NCBI GenBank assembly: GCA_016763355.1
Contig: JAESTY010000105.1
Coordinates: 1-5,525 of the forward strand
From: Immundisolibacteraceae bacterium
GTDB lineage: Bacteria > Pseudomonadota > Gammaproteobacteria > Immundisolibacterales > Immundisolibacteraceae
Reading direction: 5' to 3'
DNA length: 5,525 nt
Positions within the stretch are counted from its first letter, which is position 1, and each line of letters opens with the position of its first letter. Below, piece by piece: positions 1-5,525 of this stretch. The notes beneath the pieces are model-generated. The model had not been told where the DNA came from. It saw nothing but the letters and a program-made list of their open reading frames with translations, and did not search any database. Position numbers and translations under genes: made by a program.

Positions 1-56
1 CTGTTAAGCGAGCTCGTTTTTTGGCTTTGCTGCCATATTCTGACGCCCATTCCTGA
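1..56 (+). CDS. rpsR: 30S ribosomal protein bS18, C-terminal end only (partial)
   Basis: Only the last 17 complete codons and the TGA stop (54-56) are present; the gene begins left of the window. The visible tail reads VKRARFLALLPYSDAHS, which matches the conserved end of bacterial bS18 (E. coli ends in a similar RYLSLLPYTDRHQ). bS18 is a small-subunit protein that pairs with bS6 on the platform of the 30S subunit. No terminator follows, and the next gene starts 43 bp later on the same strand, so the genes up to rplI are probably one transcript from a promoter outside the window (usually before rpsF). The identification rests on a short tail but is strengthened by the downstream rplI. Confidence 0.9.
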   Translation, partial: VKRARFLALLPYSDAHS

Positions 57-99
57 TTTAAAGGGTAATGTCCAAAGGGCTGTTGGTCAGGCAGAGTAA

Positions 100-1032
100 T
101 TGAGTCGCTGGTTAACTTTTGTTGCGGCTGGGCCGTGGCAGTCGGGTAGTTGGGCCGCGTTGCTAGCGATAGCGACCATCGTTGCGATGAGCGCTTCCTT
201 AGCGCTAGTAGCACCGCTATTATTATTGTGTAGCGGTGGTTTGATGGCACTGACAACTCTGCGCCAACCACCGAGTAGTTTAGTCCGGGTGGTAGCTATC
301 GCGGTAGGCATGCTGATAGCCGCAGGATTTGCTGCTGGTGTAGGTGGTCTGTTCGCGGTGATGTTATTCGTGGTTTTCTGGGCACCAGTTATGCTGGCCG
401 CCTGGGGGGTGCGTAGCGGGGGTTTGGGCCGCGGAGTTCAGTTAGTTATTGTGCTGAGTCTGCTGCTAGCAGTATCTGGCCATTCCAGTGGTTTTGACCC
501 AGAACCATTGATTGCTGAATATCGTAAGTTGATGGTTGACCAGGTATCTGACAGCGCTCAAAGTGAGTTGGCGATAGTTAGATTCCAGGCCATATTTGAC
601 TGGCTGCAGCGCTATTTTTGGGGCTGGTTGAGCGCATCATTTAGTTTGTTATGGATGTGTGCATTGGTAATTGGCCGGTATTGGCACTCAATACTAGATA
701 ATAGTGGCGCTTTTAGAAAAGAATTCGCGGCATTAAGGTTAGGTTTTTTGCCAGCGTTGGCTTTGCTAATTGCGGTCGCTGCTGGTTTGAATAGTGAGGC
801 AGTGCCAGCCTGGGAAATCGCTGGTTTGATTGGCCTCGGTATATCCTGGCAAGGGTTGGCCTGCGTGCAGTGGCAATTCCAGGCCAGGAAAACAGGCAAG
901 CTGGTGAGCTGGATTTTTTATAGTGTGCTAGTGCTTTTTGGATTGCAGATGGCGCTGGTTTTAATGGTGTTAGGTTTGGTTGATACCCTGTTTAATGTGC
1001 GTACCTGGGGCTTACCGGATAGCAGTGCTTAG
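100..1032 (+). CDS. Polytopic inner-membrane protein, DUF2232/YybS-like, between rpsR and rplI
   Basis: A 310-residue, very hydrophobic protein with roughly eight or nine membrane segments (about residues 17-52, 62-103, 112-128, 174-192, 215-230, 238-256 and 268-294) and one longer polar stretch at about 129-172. Its function is unknown. It resembles the membrane protein found at the same place in Pseudomonas (PA4933 type). Family-like blocks are RYWHSILDNSGAFRKEFAAL near residues 193-212, QGLA at 251-254, and LVDTLFN at 293-299 close to the C-terminus. The start is TTG at 100: it is the first codon after an in-frame TAA (97-99), it follows a purine-rich AGGCAG (89-94), and it gives an N-terminus resembling the family's. 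The first in-frame ATG (187) would remove part of the first membrane segment. The unusual start codon suggests modest expression relative to the flanking ribosomal genes. Membership is from memory of the family, so it is good but not certain. Confidence 0.8.
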   Translation: MSRWLTFVAAGPWQSGSWAALLAIATIVAMSASLALVAPLLLLCSGGLMALTTLRQPPSSLVRVVAIAVGMLIAAGFAAGVGGLFAVMLFVVFWAPVMLAAWGVRSGGLGRGVQLVIVLSLLLAVSGHSSGFDPEPLIAEYRKLMVDQVSDSAQSELAIVRFQAIFDWLQRYFWGWLSASFSLLWMCALVIGRYWHSILDNSGAFRKEFAALRLGFLPALALLIAVAAGLNSEAVPAWEIAGLIGLGISWQGLACVQWQFQARKTGKLVSWIFYSVLVLFGLQMALVLMVLGLVDTLFNVRTWGLPDSSA

Positions 1033-1062
1033 GCTGTATTTGAATTGAGTTGTAAAAGATTA

Positions 1063-1069
1063 AGTGGAG
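1063..1069 (+). promoter_or_regulatory. Strong Shine-Dalgarno site of rplI
   Basis: AGTGGAG lies 10 nt before the rplI ATG. It is the clearest ribosome binding site among the genes of the window, as expected for a highly expressed ribosomal protein, and it contrasts with the weak sites before dnaB and radA. Confidence 0.7.
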
Positions 1070-1079
1070 AATTGAGACG

Positions 1080-1526
1080 ATGGAAGTAATTTTGTTAGAA
1101 CGGGTTCGCAATTTAGGTGATGTTGGCGATAAGGTTCCTGTTAAGGGTGGTTATGGCCGTAATTATTTATTGCCACAGGGCAAAGCCGTATTTGCGACCA
1201 AAAAAAGCATTGCTGAATTTGAAGCTCGTCGCGCTGAATTAGAGAAAGTCGCGAATGAGGCTAAAAGCGAAGCCGAAACCAAGGCCGAGTCTTTTCAGGA
1301 CCTGGTCGTTAAAATTAGTTGTAAAGCGGGTGATGGCGGCAAACTATTCGGTTCTGTTACGGTGCGCGAGATCGTAGCTGCACTCGCCAAGGTAGACCTT
1401 GAAGTCGATAAGCATGACCTGGTGCTGCCAGAAGGCCAGATTCGTGAAGTCGGCGAGTATGTTGCTGAAATTCACCTGCATGCGGATGTGGTATCGAAAA
1501 TTACGGTGGAAGTAGTGCCTGAATAA
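1080..1526 (+). CDS. rplI: 50S ribosomal protein bL9
   Basis: At 148 residues it is essentially the usual bL9 length (149 in E. coli). bL9 binds 23S rRNA near the base of the L1 stalk, projects from the 50S subunit, and helps maintain reading frame. The N-terminal rRNA-binding domain (about 1-47) carries the complete bL9 family signature from G13 to T40 (G-x2-G-x4-V-x2-GY-x2-NYL-x3-G-x-A-x3-T). A charged connecting helix (about 41-75, rich in E, A and K) leads to the C-terminal domain with the conserved GGKLFGSVT block (86-94). The ATG at 1080 is set by the signature and by a strong Shine-Dalgarno site. It is the last gene of the rpsF/rpsR-type operon and is followed by an intrinsic terminator about 70 bp after its TAA. 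Confidence 0.98.
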   Translation: MEVILLERVRNLGDVGDKVPVKGGYGRNYLLPQGKAVFATKKSIAEFEARRAELEKVANEAKSEAETKAESFQDLVVKISCKAGDGGKLFGSVTVREIVAALAKVDLEVDKHDLVLPEGQIREVGEYVAEIHLHADVVSKITVEVVPE

Positions 1527-1598
1527 TGGTTTCACTTTGTAGGCTGTTAATTGCGGTTACTGATTAAAAACGCGAGTGTTTGCATACCCTTATAAATT

Positions 1599-1626
1599 GG
1601 CTGGCCGAGAGGCCAGCCTTTTTTTT
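1599..1626 (+). terminator. Rho-independent terminator of the rpsR-rplI operon
   Basis: A perfect 8-bp GC-rich stem (GGCTGGCC, 1599-1606, pairing with GGCCAGCC, 1611-1618) with a GAGA loop is followed directly by eight T residues (1619-1626). This is a textbook intrinsic terminator on the + strand. It separates the ribosomal operon from dnaB, so dnaB needs its own promoter or depends on read-through. Confidence 0.95.
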
Positions 1627-1675
1627 GTCCGACCACATTGGTGAGCGATTATTCGTGCGAAGATCATCGCCTATC

Positions 1676-1704
1676 TTGAGCTGAATTAGGTTTGCCGTTA
1701 ATCT
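1676..1704 (+). promoter_or_regulatory. Weak sigma70 promoter candidate for dnaB-radA
   Basis: The gap between the rplI terminator and dnaB must hold a promoter if dnaB is transcribed independently. The best pair I can find is TTGAGC (1676-1681, 4/6 to consensus) and TAATCT (1699-1704, 3/6), with 17 bp between them. The -10 match is poor, so this is only a candidate. The rest of 1627-1777 shows no RNA gene or credible ORF. Confidence 0.3.
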
Positions 1705-1731
1705 TTTAGATAAGAAATAGTGCGCTGTCCA

Positions 1732-1741
1732 GACCCGGGTC
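1732..1741. repeat. 10-bp perfect palindrome in the dnaB leader
   Basis: GACCCGGGTC reads the same on both strands. It is 36 bp before the dnaB start codon and about 28 bp downstream of the candidate -10. It could be a protein-binding site or chance; no T-run follows, so it is not a terminator. Confidence 0.4.
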
Positions 1742-1777
1742 AGTGGTGAAATTCTTCAATGAAAAAAGTTGATCTAG

Positions 1778-3145
1778 ATGGAAGTTGAACAGTTAAAAAT
1801 CCCGCCACATTCAATCGATGCCGAGCAATCTGTGCTGGGCGGGTTAATGTTGGACAGTGAGGCTTGGGAACTTGTTGCCGACCGGGTTGGAGAAGATGAT
1901 TTTTATCGACAGAGCCATCAGATCATCTTCGCTGCCATTCGTAAACTTCATGATAGGTCAGAGCCATGTGATGTGATAACTCTGTCAGAAGCTCTGCAGG
2001 CTATTGGTAAGGTCGATGAGGTGGGAGGGTTAGCTTATTTGGGAGAGTTGGCGCAGGGGACACCCAGTTCGGCTAATATTGCTGCTTATGCTGACATCAT
2101 TCGTGAACGATCGATTACGCGTCAGCTGACCCGAGTCGGTTCCCGAATTGCCGAATCAGGATTTAATCCTGATGGCCGCACAGTCGCTGAATTATTGGAT
2201 TCTGCGGAAAAAGAAATATTCGATATCGCAGAGCGAGGTGCAAAGGGTAAGAAAGGCTTCGTCTCTATTGAGCAAGTTTTACCGGACGTTATCAGCCAGC
2301 TTGACGAGTTGTTTAATTCTGATGGGTCTCTGTCGGGACTATCCACTGGGTTTGCCGACCTCGACGAAAAGACTGCGGGGCTACAGAAATCTGACTTAAT
2401 TATTATTGCCGCGCGACCCTCAATGGGTAAAACCTCCCTGGTGATGAACCTTGCCGAGAATGTCGCGATACGCGAACGGGTTCCTGTGGCTATCTTTAGC
2501 ATGGAGATGCCAGCCAATCAGTTAGCTAATCGATTACTGGCCTCGCTTGGTCGTGTCGATACCAAGCGGCTTCGCACCGGCGACCTGGCTGAGGATGATT
2601 GGCCTAGAATCACTTCGGCTGTGACTTTATTGAGTGAGGCGCCAATATATATAGACGACACCCCAGCGTTGAGCCCGATGGAATTACGGGCAAGGGCTCG
2701 GCGTTTAAAGCGTAAACATGGGCTGGGGCTGATTCTTGTGGATTACCTGCAGTTGATGCAGGTTCCTGGTTCGAACGAAAACCGAACCAATGAAATATCA
2801 GAGATATCGCGAACCCTTAAGGCCCTGGCGAAAGAGCTAGAGGTGCCGGTAGTGGCGCTATCCCAGTTAAACCGATCCTTAGAGCAACGCCCGGATAAAC
2901 GTCCGAAAATGTCGGATTTACGTGAGTCCGGCGCCATCGAACAGGATGCCGATGTGATCCTGTTTATCTACCGAGATGAGGTCTATAACGATGATTCCGA
3001 TGCTAAGGGTATTGCTGAAATTATTATTGCTAAGCAGCGAAACGGGCCCATTGGCACGTTAAGGCTGGCCTTTGTTGGCGCCTATACACGTTTTGAGGAC
3101 CTGGCATTCAGTGACTATGGCGCTGGAGAGTTTGTGCCCGAATAA
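1778..3145 (+). CDS. dnaB: Replicative DNA helicase DnaB
   Basis: A 455-residue DnaB, close to the usual 450-470. It is the hexameric 5'-3' helicase that unwinds DNA at the replication fork and recruits primase. The N-terminal domain (about 1-105) opens with the typical LKIPPHSIDAEQSVLGGLML block (6-25), a linker region follows (about 155-185), and the RecA-type ATPase core fills the C-terminal half. Visible motifs are Walker A ARPSMGKTS (212-220; K218, T219), SMEM (241-244), Walker B ILVDYLQL (319-326), LSQLNR (361-366), DLRESGAIEQDAD (380-392), and KQRNGPIG (419-426) with the expected arginine-finger region. These are common intein insertion sites and all are uninterrupted. The ATG at 1778 puts the conserved block at its usual place, but the preceding bases lack a good Shine-Dalgarno site (only an A-rich run ending in G, 1762-1768). 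radA follows after 43 bp. Confidence 0.98.
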   Translation: MEVEQLKIPPHSIDAEQSVLGGLMLDSEAWELVADRVGEDDFYRQSHQIIFAAIRKLHDRSEPCDVITLSEALQAIGKVDEVGGLAYLGELAQGTPSSANIAAYADIIRERSITRQLTRVGSRIAESGFNPDGRTVAELLDSAEKEIFDIAERGAKGKKGFVSIEQVLPDVISQLDELFNSDGSLSGLSTGFADLDEKTAGLQKSDLIIIAARPSMGKTSLVMNLAENVAIRERVPVAIFSMEMPANQLANRLLASLGRVDTKRLRTGDLAEDDWPRITSAVTLLSEAPIYIDDTPALSPMELRARARRLKRKHGLGLILVDYLQLMQVPGSNENRTNEISEISRTLKALAKELEVPVVALSQLNRSLEQRPDKRPKMSDLRESGAIEQDADVILFIYRDEVYNDDSDAKGIAEIIIAKQRNGPIGTLRLAFVGAYTRFEDLAFSDYGAGEFVPE

Positions 3146-3188
3146 ACCTGGTTTGGATTAATACTTCTTCCATTAAATTTGGGTCATT

Positions 3189-4562
3189 ATGGCCAAACAG
3201 AAGCGTGAATACGTCTGCCGCGAATGTGGTCAGGGCACCAGCCAGTGGGCCGGCCAGTGCATGGCTTGTGATGCCTGGAATAGTTTTGACGAACTCTCGC
3301 CATCGATTAGTAAGTCAGCAGGGGGGTGGAGTGGCCAACGTCAAAGTGCTGTTTTATTAGCCGATATTGGTGTTGACCAGGTTATCCGAAGTAGCAGTGG
3401 TTCTGACGAGCTAGACAGGGTGCTGGGCGGTGGTTTGGTCGAAGGTAGTGTTGTGCTGATCGGCGGCGACCCCGGAATCGGTAAATCGACTTTATTGTTG
3501 CAGGTAATGGGCTTCCTGGCATCGCAGGCACCTGCTCTATACACCAGTGGCGAAGAATCGGCCCGTCAGATAGCGTTGCGAGGGCAGCGACTGGGTATCG
3601 GTGCTGCTGATTTATCGGTATTGATTAGCTCAGACCTCGAAGAAATCATAGAGGTTTCGGCCCAGTCAAAGGTCAAATCTCTGGTAGTAGACTCTATTCA
3701 GACAATCGCAACTGAGCGGGTAGCTAGCGCACCTGGGGCAGTCAGCCAGGTACGTGAGTGTACAGCTCGTTTGGTGCGCTTTGCTAAGCAGGAAGACGTC
3801 ACCGTGTTCCTGATAGGCCATGTGACTAAAGATGGCGGTCTAGCCGGGCCCAGGCTGCTGGAACACATGGTCGATACAGTGCTCTATTTTGAGGGCCAGG
3901 AATCAAGCCCTTACCGGATGTTAAGAGCGGTAAAAAATCGATTTGGGGCGGTCAATGAACTTGGCTTGTTTGCGATGGCCGAACGTGGCCTGCTGCCGGT
4001 AAAAAATCCGTCAGCTATATTTTTGTCGCGTCATGGAACCCCGGTCGCTGGTAGTACCGTAATGGCCTGTATGGAGGGCACCAGGCCGTTGTTGGTTGAG
4101 GTTCAGGCATTGGTCGAGCATAGCCACCTGGGTAACCCACGAAGAATCTGCATCGGACTTGATACCCAGAGGCTATCGATGTTGTTGGCGGTGATGCAGC
4201 GACATTTGCAGGTGCAGATGCAGGATCAGGATATCTATATGAATATTGTCGGTGGACTGGCTGTGACGGAAACGGCCAGTGATCTGGCGGTACTGTTTTC
4301 GGTGCTTTCTAGCTTTCGTAATCGGCCGCTAAAAAGTGGCGTGGTTGTTTTTGGAGAGATAGGTCTGTCAGGAGAAATCCGGCCTGTGGCTAATGGTCAG
4401 GAAAGACTCAAAGAGGCGAATAAACTTGGATTTTCAACGGCGGTTATTAGTCCGCTAAATCGCCCAAAACCAAATGCTATCGAAGGAATCAACGTAATAA
4501 CTGTCGAAAATGTCGCTGATTTGAAGGATGTTTTTGATAGCCTGGCCGTAAATTCAGGATAA
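3189..4562 (+). CDS. radA: DNA repair/recombination ATPase RadA (Sms)
   Basis: A 457-residue RadA of full family length. RadA is a RecA-related hexameric ATPase that drives branch migration and DNA unwinding in homologous recombination and helps process stalled forks. The domains in order are a zinc finger with C10-x2-C13-x10-C24-x2-C27; a RecA-like core with Walker A GDPGIGKST (93-101; K99), Walker B LVVDSIQT (165-172; D168) and the RadA-specific KNRFG (249-253); and a C-terminal Lon-like domain (about 275-450) with FGEIGLSGEIRPV (388-400). The position corresponding to the Lon protease active-site serine reads ETASDLAV (361-368), so no protease activity is expected, as is normal for RadA. 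The ATG at 3189 precedes the zinc finger at the usual distance. Upstream there is only a weak GGG (3181-3183). It is probably co-transcribed with dnaB, a functional link through replication-fork processing. Confidence 0.98.
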   Translation: MAKQKREYVCRECGQGTSQWAGQCMACDAWNSFDELSPSISKSAGGWSGQRQSAVLLADIGVDQVIRSSSGSDELDRVLGGGLVEGSVVLIGGDPGIGKSTLLLQVMGFLASQAPALYTSGEESARQIALRGQRLGIGAADLSVLISSDLEEIIEVSAQSKVKSLVVDSIQTIATERVASAPGAVSQVRECTARLVRFAKQEDVTVFLIGHVTKDGGLAGPRLLEHMVDTVLYFEGQESSPYRMLRAVKNRFGAVNELGLFAMAERGLLPVKNPSAIFLSRHGTPVAGSTVMACMEGTRPLLVEVQALVEHSHLGNPRRICIGLDTQRLSMLLAVMQRHLQVQMQDQDIYMNIVGGLAVTETASDLAVLFSVLSSFRNRPLKSGVVVFGEIGLSGEIRPVANGQERLKEANKLGFSTAVISPLNRPKPNAIEGINVITVENVADLKDVFDSLAVNSG

Positions 4563-4563
4563 G

Positions 4564-4578
4564 GGTTAAGTCTTAACC
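4564..4578. repeat. Inverted repeat at the radA / FHA gene convergent junction
   Basis: GGTTAAG (4564-4570) and CTTAACC (4572-4578) form a perfect 7+7 bp dyad around one central base. It spans the 10-bp gap between the two convergent stop codons and runs into the end of the - strand gene. It is AT-rich, has almost no loop, and has no T-run on either side, so it does not meet the criteria for an intrinsic terminator. No other terminator is visible here. Confidence 0.4.
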
Positions 4579-5280
4579 TTCGGCTGTAGCCTGGAACTGC
4601 ATCTTGATGGTTCCAATTTCGACGATGTCGCCATCGCCCAGCGTTCTCGCCTGCTTACCTAATTTTTCGCCGTTGACTGACGGTGGATTAGGGCCGTCGA
4701 CATGGGCCAGATGATATCCACCACCTCGGCGGCTGATGACAGCGGCACAATGGCCCTTTTGACCAACATTGGTTAATGATTTTGCAGGCTTAAAGACCAG
4801 CCCAGTGCGAGGCCCGTTTAAAATTTGTAGGCCTCCAATCGTAGGCGCAGCTGCTGAAGGGGCTGGCGCCACTGAAGGAGCGGGAGCAACAGGTTTCGGC
4901 ACAGCTGGCATGGCTGGCATAGCATTGACACCAAGCACAACGGTTTTTTCAAATTCGTCATCATCGTCATCGTCTTCGGCTACTAGGGGTGCACTGCCTG
5001 CCACAAAAGTGATGGTGTGTTTGCCAATTTGTGCAGCATCGCCGCTTTGAAATTGGTGGCTCGATACTTTATTGTCGTTAATAAATGTGCCGTTAGTACT
5101 ACCCAAATCTTCTAATGTTGACGTATCACCCTGAGTTACGATTCGGGCATGGCGACCACTGACGGCAAGGCTATCGATTTGAATATCTGCGGTGCTTTTA
5201 CGGCCAATACTCATTTCACCGGCACGTAATTCGTACTCAGCGATAGTGGCACCTTTAAAAGAAACGATGATCTTGGACAT
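4573..5280 (-). CDS. FHA-domain protein with canonical N-terminal and degenerate C-terminal FHA domains
   Basis: A 235-residue protein with no signal peptide or membrane segment, so probably cytoplasmic. Residues 1-93 form an FHA (phosphothreonine-binding) domain with the key positions G26-R27, S41-x2-H44 and N63-G-T65; the start MSKIIVSFKG resembles a known group of small proteobacterial FHA proteins. A linker holds six consecutive Asp (103-108), then EKTVVL (111-116), then a Pro/Ala-rich stretch (about 121-147). Residues 149-230 look like a second FHA fold (GLQILNGPRTG start, N203-G204, DGDIVEIGTIKMQF end), but the G-R and S-x2-H ligand residues are absent. I chose ATG 5280 over the in-frame ATG at 5343 because the FHA fold begins at once and GGGA lies at a good distance upstream, while the extra 21 residues look non-conserved. 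The partner and pathway are unknown; FHA proteins usually read Ser/Thr-kinase signals, but no kinase gene is in the window. Confidence 0.85.
   Translation of the reverse strand: MSKIIVSFKGATIAEYELRAGEMSIGRKSTADIQIDSLAVSGRHARIVTQGDTSTLEDLGSTNGTFINDNKVSSHQFQSGDAAQIGKHTITFVAGSAPLVAEDDDDDDEFEKTVVLGVNAMPAMPAVPKPVAPAPSVAPAPSAAAPTIGGLQILNGPRTGLVFKPAKSLTNVGQKGHCAAVISRRGGGYHLAHVDGPNPPSVNGEKLGKQARTLGDGDIVEIGTIKMQFQATAEG
4957..4974 (-). repeat. Trinucleotide (GAC/GAT) tract encoding poly-Asp
   Basis: Six consecutive Asp codons (mixed GAT and GAC) code residues 103-108 of the FHA protein, directly after the first FHA domain. Such a tract is prone to length change and acts as a flexible acidic linker. 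Nearby, a 9-bp unit is imperfectly duplicated at 4904-4920 (GCTGGCATG then GCTGGCATA begins), giving the MPAMPA part of the linker. Confidence 0.6.
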
Positions 5281-5450
5281 CAAACTAGTCCCATGATTGT
5301 TTGGGCTGCTATTGAAGACGGTTGATGGCGTGCCACCGTGCATTTATCCATGCAACTTTTTATCCAAATTTTTAAAGGCTTTTTCAACCCCAGGCCCCTC
5401 ACGAGTGTCCAGTTTGGACCTCGATGAATGTTTATTTGTGGATCTAAGTG
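5281..5450 (-). other. Inferred 5' leader of the FHA gene (about 170 nt)
   Basis: No convincing gene lies between the predicted promoter (5457-5484) and the FHA start at 5280. It contains a short dyad (GTCCA, 5407-5411, with TGGAC, 5415-5419), the alternative in-frame ATG at 5343, and a short frame ending in a TGA (5282-5280) that overlaps the FHA ATG as TGATG. A + strand open frame through this region (5297 onward) has no ribosome site and crosses the promoter, so I do not call it. The leader's extent depends on the promoter prediction. Confidence 0.4.
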
Positions 5451-5477
5451 GCAGAGATCATACCAAAAAGCTCTGCC
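5450..5477. promoter_or_regulatory. Operator-like inverted repeat over the FHA promoter
   Basis: GGCAGAG (5450-5456) and CTCTGCC (5471-5477) are exact inverted repeats 14 bp apart. They enclose the whole -10 element and much of the spacer of the FHA promoter, with half-site centres 21 bp apart (two helical turns). This is the geometry of a dimeric repressor site. No T-run follows on either strand, so a terminator is unlikely. Confidence 0.45.
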
Positions 5478-5484
5478 TAATCAA
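5457..5484 (-). promoter_or_regulatory. Sigma70-type promoter driving the FHA gene
   Basis: On the - strand, TTGATT (5484-5479, 4/6 to the -35 consensus) and TATGAT (5462-5457, 5/6 to the -10 consensus) are 16 bp apart. This is the best promoter match I found in the window, oriented toward the FHA gene. Transcription should begin near 5450. There is no experimental support. Confidence 0.6.
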
Positions 5485-5505
5485 CAACCTAAAAGGTAAA
5501 TTTAT

Positions 5506-5525
5506 AGGTGTTTCTGATGTTTGAC
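5506..5525 (+). other. Possible start of a divergent gene at the window edge
   Basis: AGGTG (5506-5510) precedes an ATG (5517-5519) by 6 nt, and the window ends two codons later (Met-Phe-Asp). The spacing fits a translation start pointing away from the FHA gene, but only three codons are visible, so no product can be named and it may be chance. Confidence 0.25.

Noticed and set aside
1651..1660. DnaA-box-like sequence (TTATTCGTG) before dnaB
   Set aside because: It matches the TTWTNCACA consensus at only six of nine positions and stands alone, so it gives no support for an origin or DnaA site.
2122..2517. 131-codon - strand open frame inside dnaB
   Set aside because: It is a shadow of the dnaB frame: Ser/Arg/Ile-rich antisense translation with no independent signals.
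3146..3188. Promoter for radA in the dnaB-radA gap (TTGGAT ... TAAATT)
   Set aside because: The spacing is only 15 bp with poor matches; co-transcription with dnaB explains radA better.
1778..4562. Inteins or frameshifts in dnaB and radA
   Set aside because: Both frames are continuous, of normal length, and their Walker A and other insertion-prone motifs are intact.
4769..5050. 93-codon + strand open frame inside the FHA gene
   Set aside because: It is antisense to the Pro/Ala and poly-Asp linker; its Gly/Ala/Ser-rich, low-complexity product is what the complement of that repeat would give, and there is no ribosome site.
5281..5343. N-terminal extension of the FHA protein from ATG 5343
   Set aside because: The extra 21 residues are low in structure and precede the FHA fold; the ATG directly follows a TAA with no ribosome site, whereas ATG 5280 has GGGA at a proper distance.
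5297..5524. 75-codon + strand open frame over the FHA upstream region
   Set aside because: It crosses the predicted - strand promoter and dyad, has no Shine-Dalgarno site, and its product is not recognisable.

Overview
The window looks like chromosomal DNA of a gammaproteobacterium, probably one related to Pseudomonas or the marine Cellvibrionales-type lineages. This rests on the run rpsR - DUF2232-like membrane gene - rplI - dnaB, on protein motifs close to the gammaproteobacterial versions, and on moderate base composition. The lineage is an inference from gene order and remembered family sequences, not from a search.

Bases 1-1626 are the distal end of a ribosomal-protein operon on the + strand: the last codons of rpsR (bS18), a polytopic membrane protein of the DUF2232/YybS-like type starting at TTG, and complete rplI (bL9). 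A clear intrinsic terminator at 1599-1626 closes it.

Bases 1627-1777 are a leader region with a weak promoter candidate and a perfect 10-bp palindrome. They precede dnaB (replicative helicase, 1778-3145) and, 43 bp later, radA (branch-migration/repair ATPase, 3189-4562). These two are likely co-transcribed. Both are full length with all the expected motifs, and neither carries an intein.

From 4573 the gene direction reverses. A 235-residue cytoplasmic protein on the - strand (4573-5280) has a canonical N-terminal FHA domain, an acidic and Pro/Ala-rich linker, and a degenerate second FHA-like domain. It converges on radA with only 10 bp between the stop codons. Its upstream region (5281-5525) has the best sigma70-type promoter of the window, with a 7+7 bp inverted repeat over the spacer and -10, an inferred leader of about 170 nt, and a possible divergent gene start at the right edge.

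Most of the window is core translation and replication/repair machinery. I found no defence system, mobile element, CRISPR array or RNA gene. The less ordinary parts are the FHA protein and its upstream region, and the uncharacterised membrane protein lodged between two ribosomal protein genes.
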